Shown: piece by piece, positions 16,926 through 24,719 of the stretch
Layout: each line of letters opens with the position of its first letter
Numbering within the stretch: the first letter of the stretch is position 1
NCBI GenBank assembly: GCA_036558645.1
Contig: DATBFG010000074.1
Span: forward strand, 1 to 43,321
Direction: 5' to 3'
Source of the DNA: DATBFG01 sp036558645
Lineage (GTDB): Bacteria; Acidobacteriota; Terriglobia; Terriglobales; Acidobacteriaceae
DNA length: 43,321 nt
Notes under the pieces: generated by a model
The model's input: the letters and a program-made list of their open reading frames with translations, nothing else
Told to the model about the DNA's origin: nothing
Database searches by the model: none
Made by a program: the position numbers and the translations under genes

Positions 16926-17441
16926 TTGAAAAGAAATTTCGCACGTTCCTTTTGCCTCACGGGATGCCTAGCCGTTGCGGCTTCACTGCTCAATGCTCAG
17001 CAATCCAGTTCGGCTGCGACAAATGTCACCACCGAGCAGGTCAATGACGCCAACATCCAGTTGATGCGGCAAGACGTTCGATCTGAGCGCAAAAAGATCG
17101 TGGCACGAAATATGCCATTAACCGAGGAGGAAGCGACCAAGTTCTGGCCTCTTTATGACAAGTATATCGGCGAGACAATCAAGGTAAACGACATGCGCTA
17201 CGCCATGATTAAGGAGTACGCCAAGAACTACGACAATATGACCGACGCACAAGCCGACGATTACATCAAGCGGTGGATTGCGTTGGATCGGGATAATACG
17301 GATCTACGTTTAAAGTACATCCCTGAATTCGAGAAGGTGATCTCGCACAAGAAGACGGCAATGTTCTTTCAGATCGACCGGCGTGTTGCCATGATGATCG
17401 AGCTTCAGCTTGCCTCCCAAGTTCCATTGGTCAAGCCTTAG
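16926..17441 (+). CDS. Exported CpxP-like helical protein (paralog B)
   Basis: 171 residues from the TTG at 16926, chosen because AGGAG lies 9 nt upstream and the signal peptide begins there (LKRNFARSFCLTGCLAVAAS, cleavage after LNA); a GTG at 16893 is the longer alternative. The mature chain is helical and charged: NIQLMRQDVRSERKKIVARN, TEEEATKFWPLYDKY, NYDNMTDAQADDYIKRWI, HKKTAMFFQIDRRVAMMIEL, and a LQLASQVPLV end matching paralog A. It is first in a plus-strand run leading to DUF3300 and DUF2950 genes. A periplasmic accessory or sensor role is inferred from fold pattern and location only. Confidence 0.75.
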   Translation: MKRNFARSFCLTGCLAVAASLLNAQQSSSAATNVTTEQVNDANIQLMRQDVRSERKKIVARNMPLTEEEATKFWPLYDKYIGETIKVNDMRYAMIKEYAKNYDNMTDAQADDYIKRWIALDRDNTDLRLKYIPEFEKVISHKKTAMFFQIDRRVAMMIELQLASQVPLVKP

Positions 17442-17624
17442 GTTGATATTAGGGAAGGAGTTCGCAAGCTCTCGCGCCATCATCGTCAGTGTACCCAACA
17501 CATTTGCAACACGGCTAGGGCAAACGCATGGAGATCTCTGCTTTGCCAGGGTCGCGCGGGAGAAGGAACTGGTCCAAACGTTGAAGGAGCAGTTGCAGTT
17601 GCCTCAGAAATAGGGAGAGATACC

Positions 17625-19034
17625 ATGAATCCTAGACCAGAGCGTATGAGGCTCCAATCTGTGGTGACCTTGGTTTGCGCTGCGGCGCTGATACCTGGAG
17701 ATGTCCTAGCCTATCGGACACCACCGTCGCCGGCATGGCAATCGTCATCAGGGGAACAAACCGCCGCGAAGATTCCCCCGGAACAACTGGATTCACTGGT
17801 TGCGCCCATCGCACTATATCCAGACCCGATGCTGGCGCAGGTCCTGGCTGCATCCACATATCCTCTCGAGATTATCCAGCTTCAGCAGTGGCTGGAAAAG
17901 AACAAGAACTTAAAGGACAAGGCACTGGCTGATGCTGCGGCAAAACAGCCATGGGATCCGAGCGTACAAGCGATGGCCGCACTCCCGGATGTGGTGAAGC
18001 GTCTCGCTGACGATATTCAGTGGACCACCGACTTAGGCAATGCGTTCCTAGCGCAGCAAAGCGACGTAATGGACGCTGTACAGCGGATGCGAAAGAAGGC
18101 TCAGGACAAGGGGAATCTGAAGTCGTCCGAGCAGCAAAAGGTAGAGACCAAGGTCGTCGAAAGCAAGCAAGTAATCGTAGTTGAACAAGCGAATCCACAG
18201 GTCGTGTATGTGCCTTCGTATGACCCTGTGGTCGTGTACGGTCCCCCCCCTTATCCTTACCCTCCCATTTACTATCCTCCGCCAGGATATTACGCGGCCG
18301 GCATGGCGATCTCTTTTGGTGTGGGCGTCGCAATGGGTGCAGCTTGGGGAGGCGGTTGGGGATGGGGATGCGGATGGGGCGGGAACAACGACATCACCAT
18401 CAACAACAATAATAATTTCAATCGCAACACAAACGTGAATGGCGGCAACCGCACGAACGTTGGCAGTGGCAATCGTGGCAGTGGTAACCGGGCGTCTACT
18501 CAACCCTCTCGTGGCGGCGGGAGCTGGCAGCATAATCCACAACATCGTGGGGGAGCTCCTTATCGGGATCGGCAAACTGCAGATCGTTTTGGTGGAACGG
18601 CGCGCGGAGACTCGCTAGCCAATCGCCAGTCGAATGCGCGTCAACAGGTAGGTCGACAAGGGGGCAGTCTAGCCAGCAATCGCGGTGACGCTGGCAATCG
18701 CGGTGGGGCGGGCGCGAACAATCGTGGTGGAGTCAGTGATCGTGCCGGCGCGGGAACTAGCGATCGTGGCGGTGCAGGCAACCGTGCCGGAACAAGTGAC
18801 CGCTCAGCGGGAGGTGCAGGCAATCGTGGAAGTAGCGGAGGCGGGTCAGATCGTGTCGGGAGCCGCGATGTCTCGCGCAGCAGTGGCGGAGGACGGGATG
18901 CTTTCGGGGGTGGTTCAGGAGGCTATGACGGATCGAAAGCCCGCGCCAACAGCAGTCGAGGTTCCTCGAGCATGAGTTCTCGAAGTTCAGGCGGAGGCCG
19001 GAGTCGGAGTGGCGGTGGTGGACGGCGCAGGTAA
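17625..19034 (+). CDS. DUF3300-family exported protein with Gly/Arg/Ser-rich tail
   Basis: A 469-residue protein. After a signal peptide, residues about 50-200 hold the DUF3300 domain (LDSLVAPIALYPDPMLAQVL, STYPLEIIQLQQWLEKNKNL, QPWDPSVQAMAALPDVVKRL), ending in QVVYVPSYDPVVVYGPPPYP. A proline/tyrosine-rich stretch, a glycine-rich hydrophobic segment (SFGVGVAMGAAWGGGWGWG) and an Asn-rich run lead into an approximately 200-residue low-complexity tail of Asn/Asp-Arg-Gly-Gly repeats ending in RRR. The tail is strongly basic and could bind polyanions or the cell surface. AGGGAGAGA precedes the ATG. A DUF2950 gene follows by 36 bp, the usual pairing for this family. The molecular function is unknown. 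Confidence 0.9.
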   Translation: MNPRPERMRLQSVVTLVCAAALIPGDVLAYRTPPSPAWQSSSGEQTAAKIPPEQLDSLVAPIALYPDPMLAQVLAASTYPLEIIQLQQWLEKNKNLKDKALADAAAKQPWDPSVQAMAALPDVVKRLADDIQWTTDLGNAFLAQQSDVMDAVQRMRKKAQDKGNLKSSEQQKVETKVVESKQVIVVEQANPQVVYVPSYDPVVVYGPPPYPYPPIYYPPPGYYAAGMAISFGVGVAMGAAWGGGWGWGCGWGGNNDITINNNNNFNRNTNVNGGNRTNVGSGNRGSGNRASTQPSRGGGSWQHNPQHRGGAPYRDRQTADRFGGTARGDSLANRQSNARQQVGRQGGSLASNRGDAGNRGGAGANNRGGVSDRAGAGTSDRGGAGNRAGTSDRSAGGAGNRGSSGGGSDRVGSRDVSRSSGGGRDAFGGGSGGYDGSKARANSSRGSSSMSSRSSGGGRSRSGGGGRRR

Positions 19035-19070
19035 GCAGTCTTGGTTGCTGGAGATTATAGGAGCGGAGAC

Positions 19071-20060
19071 ATGAAATCTAAATCTATGATGGGAAATCGC
19101 GTAAAGCTTCTTTGGATTGTAGTCGCGGCTGCTGCGACTTGCCTGGGCATGTGGATTCCCTCGGCCGTTGCACAGCAATCCTCCGGAAAGAAGACTCCTC
19201 CCACTAACTCGGCCGGCGCCAAAGCCTTTGACACCGCGGAACAAGCGGCAGACGCGTTGGTCGATGCCGCGGAGACGTTCGACGAAGTGACGCTGGCACA
19301 GATTTTTGGTTCCGAAGGAAAGGACATTATCTTCACTGGCGAAGTGGCACAAGACCGGCAGCGTGCTGCTGACTTCGCCTCCGAAGCGCGCGAGAAGAAA
19401 GTCGTTTCCTTAGATTCAAAGACCAAAACTCGCGCTTTCCTTATCATCGGGAACGAAGATTGGCCTTTCCCGGTGCCGATTGTGAAAACCGGCAGCAAGT
19501 GGTATTTCGACGCCAAGGCAGGCCAACAGGAACTCCTTTACCGGCGGATCGGCGCCAATGAACTGGACGCGATTCAAATCTGCCGCGGGTATGTAGAGGC
19601 GCAGCACGACTACGCCCTAAAACCTCGTGAGGGTTACGACGTGAACCAGTACGCTCAGCGCATCATCAGCACTCCCGGCAAACAGGATGGCCTGGCGTGG
19701 AAAAATGATGACGGCACTTGGGACGGTCCAATTGGTGAAAAGATCGCCGAAGTCATTGATCAGGGTTACTCGAATCGAACCGAACCGTACCATGGTTACT
19801 TCTTCAAAATCCTGAAGGGCCAGGGACCTGCTGCACCACTCGGCGAAATGGATTTCATCGTCAAAGGCGTTATGATCGGCGGCTTCGCTCTGGTGGCTGC
19901 GCCGGCAGAATACCGTGTAACCGGCGTAAGAACTTTCATTGTCAGCCATGACGGCGTTGTCTATGACAAGGACCTTGGAACGAAAACGCTCGACGAGTTC
20001 AAGGCAATGGAGCGCTACAACCCAGACAAAACCTGGGCGCTCGTGACGGACGAAGAGTAG
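19071..20060 (+). CDS. DUF2950-family exported protein
   Basis: 329 residues from the ATG at 19071 (AGGAGCGGAG ribosome site). The signal peptide is VKLLWIVVAAAATCLGMW, with cleavage after VAQ. The DUF2950 domain spans most of the protein: AFDTAEQAADALVDAAETFD, VKTGSKWYFDAKAGQQELLY, IGANELDAIQICRGYVEAQH, YHGYFFKILKGQGPAAP and a C-terminal KTWALVTDEE. The family is periplasmic and uncharacterised. It is the last gene of the block with DUF3300 and CpxP-like paralog B, followed by two hairpins and a convergent NO reductase. Confidence 0.9.
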   Translation: MKSKSMMGNRVKLLWIVVAAAATCLGMWIPSAVAQQSSGKKTPPTNSAGAKAFDTAEQAADALVDAAETFDEVTLAQIFGSEGKDIIFTGEVAQDRQRAADFASEAREKKVVSLDSKTKTRAFLIIGNEDWPFPVPIVKTGSKWYFDAKAGQQELLYRRIGANELDAIQICRGYVEAQHDYALKPREGYDVNQYAQRIISTPGKQDGLAWKNDDGTWDGPIGEKIAEVIDQGYSNRTEPYHGYFFKILKGQGPAAPLGEMDFIVKGVMIGGFALVAAPAEYRVTGVRTFIVSHDGVVYDKDLGTKTLDEFKAMERYNPDKTWALVTDEE

Positions 20061-20077
20061 TGATTCTGCTGGCTACT

Positions 20078-20103
20078 CCAGGGCGGCCCGCCCGCCTGGT
20101 TTT
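20078..20103 (+). terminator. Probable terminator after the DUF2950 gene
   Basis: The arms CCAGGGCGG (20078-20086) and CCGCCTGG (20092-20099) pair with one bulged G around a 5-nt loop, followed by TTTT (20100-20103). It starts 17 bp after the stop codon at 20060. The T-run is short, so efficiency is uncertain. Confidence 0.5.
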
Positions 20104-20115
20104 CGCGTATCGTCT

Positions 20116-20154
20116 TTCACGCTGCTGAAGATCAAGCGTCCTCAGCAGCGTGAA
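20116..20154. repeat. Perfect 13-bp inverted repeat between convergent genes
   Basis: TTCACGCTGCTGA (20116-20128) and TCAGCAGCGTGAA (20142-20154) are exact reverse complements with a 13-nt spacer. The repeat lies between the convergent DUF2950 and NO reductase genes. There is no T-run on either side. It may be a bidirectional terminator or an mRNA 3'-end stabiliser; a protein-binding site is less likely. Confidence 0.55.
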
Positions 20155-20169
20155 CTGACATTCCTCTAT

Positions 20170-22461
20170 CTAATCACCAGAGTGTGCGACTTCCAACTCG
20201 CGGACTTCGCATTCGCTTTGCTCGACTGGCATCTGCTTCTCGAGAGAATGACCGGTCCATAAGCCGAGGACAAACCAACCAAGCACGATCGCTCCGAATG
20301 CGAAGAGCGAATCGCCGAACATACGCATCCAACGCAAGCGAGACAATAGCGGCGTCTGTAGGAATTCGGCGGAACGCGCATACCAGGTTCCGAATTCAAC
20401 CGAGGCCCAGGCTTGCATGAGTCCCACCGGCAACATGCTGAGCATGACCATGAAGACCAGTCCGAGATTGATCGACCAAAACGCGATAGCGAGTGATCGA
20501 TCCTTCCATTGTGGGCGAGGTTGCAGAGCGCGCAGGCAGAAGAGCATCAGGCCTAACCCAAGCATCCCGTATACACCGAACAACGCCGTGTGGCCGTGAA
20601 CCGGCGTCAGATTCAATCCCTGAACGTAGTACAGAGCGATCGGAGGATTGATCATGAAGCCGAACAGGCCAGCACCCACGAAATTCCAGAACGCAACGGC
20701 GACGAAGAAATAAATCGGCCACTTATAGGTCTTGACCCAAGCGCTATCAGCAGTGCCGCGCGACAGACGAATGTTGTCCCAAGCCTCAAACCCAACAAGA
20801 ACCAACGGGACGACTTCCAGAGCGCTGAATACCGAGCCCAATGCCAGAATCGAACTGGGAGCGCCGGTAAAGTAAAGATGATGAAATGTTCCGATGATTC
20901 CACCCGAGAGGAACACCACGGTTGAGAAAAGGACTGCACGCGTTGCCGACGAAACTGCCAATAGCTTGAGCCGCGTGAACAGGAACGCGATAACAACCGT
21001 AGCAAAGACCTCGAAGAAGCCTTCCACCCAAAGATGAACGACCCACCAGCGCCAATATTCTGCGGTGATGAGAGGGCTTCGTTGCCCATACATCAGGCCG
21101 GCTGCATAAAACACCGGGATTGCAATACTCGATACTAGAAAGAGCATGAGCAGGGAGTGTTGCTCGTCGCGCCGTGCGAGCGCCGGCTTGAGGCCACGCC
21201 ACATGAGCCAGAGCCAGAACAGCAGGCCTACAAGAAGCAGTATCTGCCACACGCGGCCCAGGTCGACGTATTCGTAGCCCTGCGCTCCAAACCAGAACCA
21301 TAGATTTCCGAGCTTTTGCTGGATTCCAACCCATTCGCCGGCAAGGGAGCCCACTACGACGGCGACTAGTGCGACGAACAAGGCGTTAACGCCTAAGCGC
21401 TGACCTTTTGGCTCGATGCCACTGACGGCAGGCACGATGTATAGGCCCGTGGCCAGCCAGGAAGTTGCGATCCAGAAGATGCCGATCTGCAGATGCCATG
21501 TTCGCGCCACGGAATAAGGAAGCCATTTCGCGAGGGGAATACCGTAGAATCCGCCGCCCTCGACGCCGTAATGGGCAACGATGGCACCGAGCGCGACCTG
21601 AACTACCCAAAGCGCCGCGACCACGAAGAAGTATTTTACGGTGGCTTTCTGGGAAGGAGTTGCCTTTAAGCCGAGCAGTGGGTCGCGATGGGGCGCTGGT
21701 CCAGGGACGGGGGTGTGCTGCTGGGATGCGAAGTACCAGACCATTCCGCCCACTCCGGCCAATAGCAGAACGAAGCTGATTACGCTCCAGACAACTGCCG
21801 CGCCGGTAGGCCGGTTTCCAATCAGTTCTTCATGGGGCCAATTTTGCGTGTAAGTGACATCCGTGCCCGGCCGGTCTGTGCTGGCCGCCCACGCAGTCCA
21901 CCAGAAGAATGCAGCCATTTGGTGCTGCTTGACCGGATCTGTGAGAGCTCCAGCGGGAATGGCATATTCGTTGCGGCCATTTCCATAGACGTCGGCGTAA
22001 TACGCTGATAGTTCTTCGAAGGCTTTGGCACGTTCGGAATCGAGAATGATCGTATCGGTCGCAACGTCATAGGTATTCCGACGCGTGAGTTCAGTCAGGC
22101 GTCCTTGAAGAGCGGCACGCGACTCTGCCGGCATGGCCGCATAGGTGGCAAACCCTTGCTGACGCGCCCAGCTGTTGAGAACGATCTCGGATTGGCGGTG
22201 CAGATAGTCTGCGCTCCAATCCGGTGCGACATACGCGCCGTGACCCCAGATCGTGCCAATTTCCTGTCCACCGGTTGACTGCCAAACGTTCTGCCCGTCG
22301 CGAATCGTCTCGCCCGTAAAGAGCAACTGTCCGTCTGGAGTAGTAACCTTCGATGGGATTGGTGGTGCAGTACTGATTGCCTTGTAGCCGACGCCCCCCA
22401 GAACCGCGAACGAGATGAGCATGACTACGCCCAGCGCGATCCATAAGTTTTTGTATGGCAT
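20170..22461 (-). CDS. norZ: Quinol-dependent nitric oxide reductase (qNor)
   Basis: 763 residues from the ATG at 22461 (GGAGG 8 nt upstream; an in-frame ATG at 22476 contains that site). It reduces 2 NO to N2O in the inner membrane using quinol. An N-terminal extension with a periplasmic domain (QNVWQSTGGQEIGTIWGHGA) precedes about 12 core helices of the haem-copper oxidase fold. Haem and FeB ligands appear as RTWHLQIGIFW, GTFHHLYFTG and TPVHGHTALFG; the catalytic-site glutamates lie in WVEGFFEVFATVV. The fused quinol-type N-terminus distinguishes it from cNorB. A GTGAC-AAAA-GTCAT operator lies about 126 bp upstream. Alone, without nitrite or nitrous-oxide reductase nearby, it most likely detoxifies NO. 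Confidence 0.95.
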   Translation of the reverse strand: MPYKNLWIALGVVMLISFAVLGGVGYKAISTAPPIPSKVTTPDGQLLFTGETIRDGQNVWQSTGGQEIGTIWGHGAYVAPDWSADYLHRQSEIVLNSWARQQGFATYAAMPAESRAALQGRLTELTRRNTYDVATDTIILDSERAKAFEELSAYYADVYGNGRNEYAIPAGALTDPVKQHQMAAFFWWTAWAASTDRPGTDVTYTQNWPHEELIGNRPTGAAVVWSVISFVLLLAGVGGMVWYFASQQHTPVPGPAPHRDPLLGLKATPSQKATVKYFFVVAALWVVQVALGAIVAHYGVEGGGFYGIPLAKWLPYSVARTWHLQIGIFWIATSWLATGLYIVPAVSGIEPKGQRLGVNALFVALVAVVVGSLAGEWVGIQQKLGNLWFWFGAQGYEYVDLGRVWQILLLVGLLFWLWLMWRGLKPALARRDEQHSLLMLFLVSSIAIPVFYAAGLMYGQRSPLITAEYWRWWVVHLWVEGFFEVFATVVIAFLFTRLKLLAVSSATRAVLFSTVVFLSGGIIGTFHHLYFTGAPSSILALGSVFSALEVVPLVLVGFEAWDNIRLSRGTADSAWVKTYKWPIYFFVAVAFWNFVGAGLFGFMINPPIALYYVQGLNLTPVHGHTALFGVYGMLGLGLMLFCLRALQPRPQWKDRSLAIAFWSINLGLVFMVMLSMLPVGLMQAWASVEFGTWYARSAEFLQTPLLSRLRWMRMFGDSLFAFGAIVLGWFVLGLWTGHSLEKQMPVEQSECEVRELEVAHSGD

Positions 22462-22580
22462 GTATAAAGCCTCCATTCTTAGATCGTTCTCGGCATCCCC
22501 ACTTTATTGATTGGCCGAGGCCGTGCAGAACTCGCTGCGACTAGCCTGGGACAGATTAGGTCGAGGTAGCCGTGCAAGCG

Positions 22581-22594
22581 ATGACTTTTGTCAC
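22581..22594 (-). promoter_or_regulatory. Crp/Fnr-type operator upstream of the NO reductase
   Basis: On the minus strand the site reads GTGACAAAAGTCAT, core TGAC-N4-GTCA. Exactly 22 nt after it comes TAATCT (22558-22553), a possible -10 element, the spacing of an activator site centred at about -41.5. It differs at one of 14 positions from the site upstream of the RIC gene. Confidence 0.75.
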
Positions 22595-22646
22595 GCCATG
22601 TCAGCCTTTGGGTGGGGGCTAATCGCTGGGCAAGAAAAAACCCTCA

Positions 22647-22664
22647 CTGTGACCACGGTCACAG
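22647..22664 (+). promoter_or_regulatory. Crp/Fnr-type operator upstream of the radical SAM gene
   Basis: CTGTGAC-CACG-GTCACAG is a palindrome with perfect 7-bp arms around a 4-nt centre and contains the same TGAC-N4-GTCA core as the two other sites in this cluster. It is centred about 41.5 bp before the ATG at 22697. If it acts in the usual activator position, the transcript would begin near 22697, which favours the in-frame ATG at 22718 as translation start. It could also act on the divergent NO reductase promoter. Confidence 0.72.
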
Positions 22665-22696
22665 CGCGGCGTGACTACTTGGGTTGAGATAGGCAT

Positions 22697-23842
22697 ATGA
22701 AACCGAGCGACATCTCGATGGATTTCAACGAGCGACCTTACATTGCGATATGGGAGGTCACCCAGGCCTGTGATCTTGCGTGCGTTCACTGCCGTGCCTG
22801 CGCTCAGCCCAAGAGGCATCCGCTGGAGTTGTCGACGGACGAAGGAAAACAGTTGATCGACGAGATCGCCGAAATGAAGGTGCCCGTGTTCGTTCTCACT
22901 GGCGGAGACCCAATTAAGCGTCCGGACCTGTTTGAGTTGATCGAATATGCTACGAAAGTTGGAGTTCGAGTTTCGCTGACGCCGAGCGCAACTCCATTGT
23001 TGACCCGCGAAATCATTCATCGGTTGAAACAGTCCGGGCTAGCCCGGCTCGCGGTGAGCCTCGATGGATCGAACCGCGAAATCCACGACGCCTTTCGTGG
23101 AATGGCCGGGTCGTTTGACCGGACAATGGAGGCGATTGCGTGGGCAAACGAAGCAGGTCTGCCGGTTCAAATCAACACGACCTTCAGTCGCAGAAACTAT
23201 GACGACTTCGACTCAATTTCGCGGCTGATTGAAAGTAAGAAAATCGCATTGTGGTGCGTATTCTTCCTGGTTCCTACCGGACGGGGCAAACTCGAAGGCG
23301 TACTATCCGCAGACGAATTCGAGCAGATCTTCGCGAACCTGTATCGATTGTCGCGAAGCGCCGACTTCGACATCAAAACTACCGAGGCGCAACACTATCG
23401 CCGGTATGTCCTTCAACAGAATGTTTTAATGAAAAAGACCGAGGCCGTTAAGACTTCTGCTCACAAGCCAGCCGACACAATCGGCCGATCGCCTCGGGGC
23501 TTGAACGACGGCAAAGGGTTTGTCTTCATTTCTCACACTGGCGAGGTCTATCCCAGCGGCTTCCTTCCGATTTCAGGTGGGAATATCCGGATGGAATCGC
23601 TCAGTCATATTTATCGTGAGTCACCGATCTTTCGCAAACTCCGAACGCCTGACGAACTGGGTGGCAAGTGTGGGGAATGTGAATTTCGACATGTATGCGG
23701 AGGGTCGCGCTCCCGGGCTTATGCCGTGACTGGGGACCCTATGGCGGAAGAGCCGTGCTGTTCGTACCTCCCGAAGGGCTATGTGCCGTCCCAAATGCCG
23801 GCTAACGCACACGAGGCATCTCCGGTCTTGCGCGTGCTTTGA
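22697..23842 (+). CDS. Radical SAM/SPASM-domain protein
   Basis: A 381-residue protein. The radical SAM cluster motif C-x3-C-x2-C lies in TQACDLACVHCRACAQP (about residues 24-36), followed by the SAM-binding VFVLTGGDPIKRPDLF and LARLAVSLDGSNREIHD. The C-terminus has a SPASM-type cysteine-rich region (GGKCGECEFRHVCGGSRSRA, then PCCSYL) for auxiliary Fe-S clusters. It resembles the group containing haem-pathway enzymes such as NirJ and AhbC/AhbD and a related family of unknown role (TIGR04053, recalled not searched). Location between NO reductase and its regulator suggests cofactor maturation or NO-stress metabolism. The family-like sequence begins at FNERPYIAIWEV, so the ATG at 22718 may be the true start. 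Confidence 0.87.
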   Translation: MKPSDISMDFNERPYIAIWEVTQACDLACVHCRACAQPKRHPLELSTDEGKQLIDEIAEMKVPVFVLTGGDPIKRPDLFELIEYATKVGVRVSLTPSATPLLTREIIHRLKQSGLARLAVSLDGSNREIHDAFRGMAGSFDRTMEAIAWANEAGLPVQINTTFSRRNYDDFDSISRLIESKKIALWCVFFLVPTGRGKLEGVLSADEFEQIFANLYRLSRSADFDIKTTEAQHYRRYVLQQNVLMKKTEAVKTSAHKPADTIGRSPRGLNDGKGFVFISHTGEVYPSGFLPISGGNIRMESLSHIYRESPIFRKLRTPDELGGKCGECEFRHVCGGSRSRAYAVTGDPMAEEPCCSYLPKGYVPSQMPANAHEASPVLRVL

Positions 23843-23899
23843 GCGCGCATCCTCCTGATTGCGCCGCGGCAGCGATGCGGCTCGGTTACAATACGCGGC

Positions 23900-24604
23900 G
23901 TGCCTGAAGCAAAACCCAATCACGGCGAGACGCTTGCAAAGGTCGCGATTTTCTCCGGACTCACGGACGCCGAGTTGTCATTCCTGGCGCAGCGCACGGT
24001 CCCGCGCCGCTTTGCTGCTGGTGAAATAGTATTCGGAGAAAGTGAACCTTGCATCGGACTCTACGTAGTCGAGTCCGGACACGTCCGCATCTTTAAGAGT
24101 TCCGCGGGAGGGCGAGAGCATGTCCTTAGTATTGAGGGACCAGGAAGCTCGGTCGCAGAGTTGCCTGTATTTGATGGAGGCAATTATCCAGCGTCGGTGT
24201 CCGCTCTCGATGACGCGATACTGCTGTTTGTGAGCAAACAGGATTTCCATGCGCTGTGCCTAGCGCATCCCCAGGTCGCACTGAAGGTATTGCGGGTAGT
24301 AGGAGCTCGGTTGCGGCGGCTCGTAGGCATCATCGAGGAATTGTCGTTTACAACGGTTCGACATCGCTTGGCGGCATTCCTTGTCAGGCTGGCGAAGACC
24401 TCCGGAAAACGGTCCGCGGAGGGCATTGAAATCACCTTACCGGCGACGAACCAGGAGCTGGCGTCGCAGATAGGAACCGTCCGGGAACTGGTTTCGCGCA
24501 ACCTCTCGCGGTTTCAGGCTGAAGGAATGCTGAAAGTGGACGGACGCAACATTTTAGTAACCGATCTGAAAGCACTGGAAGCCGAACTGGAATCAGCTGA
24601 ATAG
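23900..24604 (+). CDS. Crp/Fnr-family transcriptional regulator
   Basis: A 234-residue regulator from GTG 23900. Residues about 10-130 are a cyclic-nucleotide-binding-type beta-roll (FSGLTDAELSFLAQRTVPRR, IGLYVVESGHVRIFKSS). A long dimer helix follows (HPQVALKVLRVVGARLRRLV), then a winged helix with ATNQELASQIGTVRELVSRN. The recognition helix carries R-E-x-x-S-R, combining the CRP arginine/glutamate and the FNR E-x2-S-R pattern, which suits GTGA half-sites. FNR's four cysteine ligands are absent; only isolated Cys occur (EPCIGL, HALCLA), so a 4Fe-4S sensor is unlikely. NO or redox sensing by haem, as in DNR/NNR, is a plausible guess. It probably controls the three TGAC-N4-GTCA promoters nearby. 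Confidence 0.92.
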   Translation: MPEAKPNHGETLAKVAIFSGLTDAELSFLAQRTVPRRFAAGEIVFGESEPCIGLYVVESGHVRIFKSSAGGREHVLSIEGPGSSVAELPVFDGGNYPASVSALDDAILLFVSKQDFHALCLAHPQVALKVLRVVGARLRRLVGIIEELSFTTVRHRLAAFLVRLAKTSGKRSAEGIEITLPATNQELASQIGTVRELVSRNLSRFQAEGMLKVDGRNILVTDLKALEAELESAE

Positions 24605-24639
24605 CTGCTATTTCCCTCCAACATCTTTTTCTGGCTGCC

Positions 24640-24653
24640 GTGACATAAGTCAT
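24640..24653 (+). promoter_or_regulatory. Crp/Fnr-type operator upstream of the RIC gene
   Basis: GTGACATAAGTCAT, core TGAC-N4-GTCA, is centred about 73 bp before the ATG at 24720. Exactly 22 nt after it comes TACCTT (24676-24681), a weak possible -10 element, giving the same geometry as the NO reductase promoter. The predicted transcript start is near 24687. Confidence 0.75.
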
Positions 24654-24719
24654 GGCGACTGCTTCTGTCATCCGATACCTTCCGAATGTGACCTGCAAGA
24701 ACCAACGAGGAGGATACAG

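Noticed and set aside
17410..17613. Short frame between the CpxP-like gene and the DUF3300 gene
   Set aside because: It overlaps the end of the upstream gene and has no ribosome site; its charged end is probably chance.
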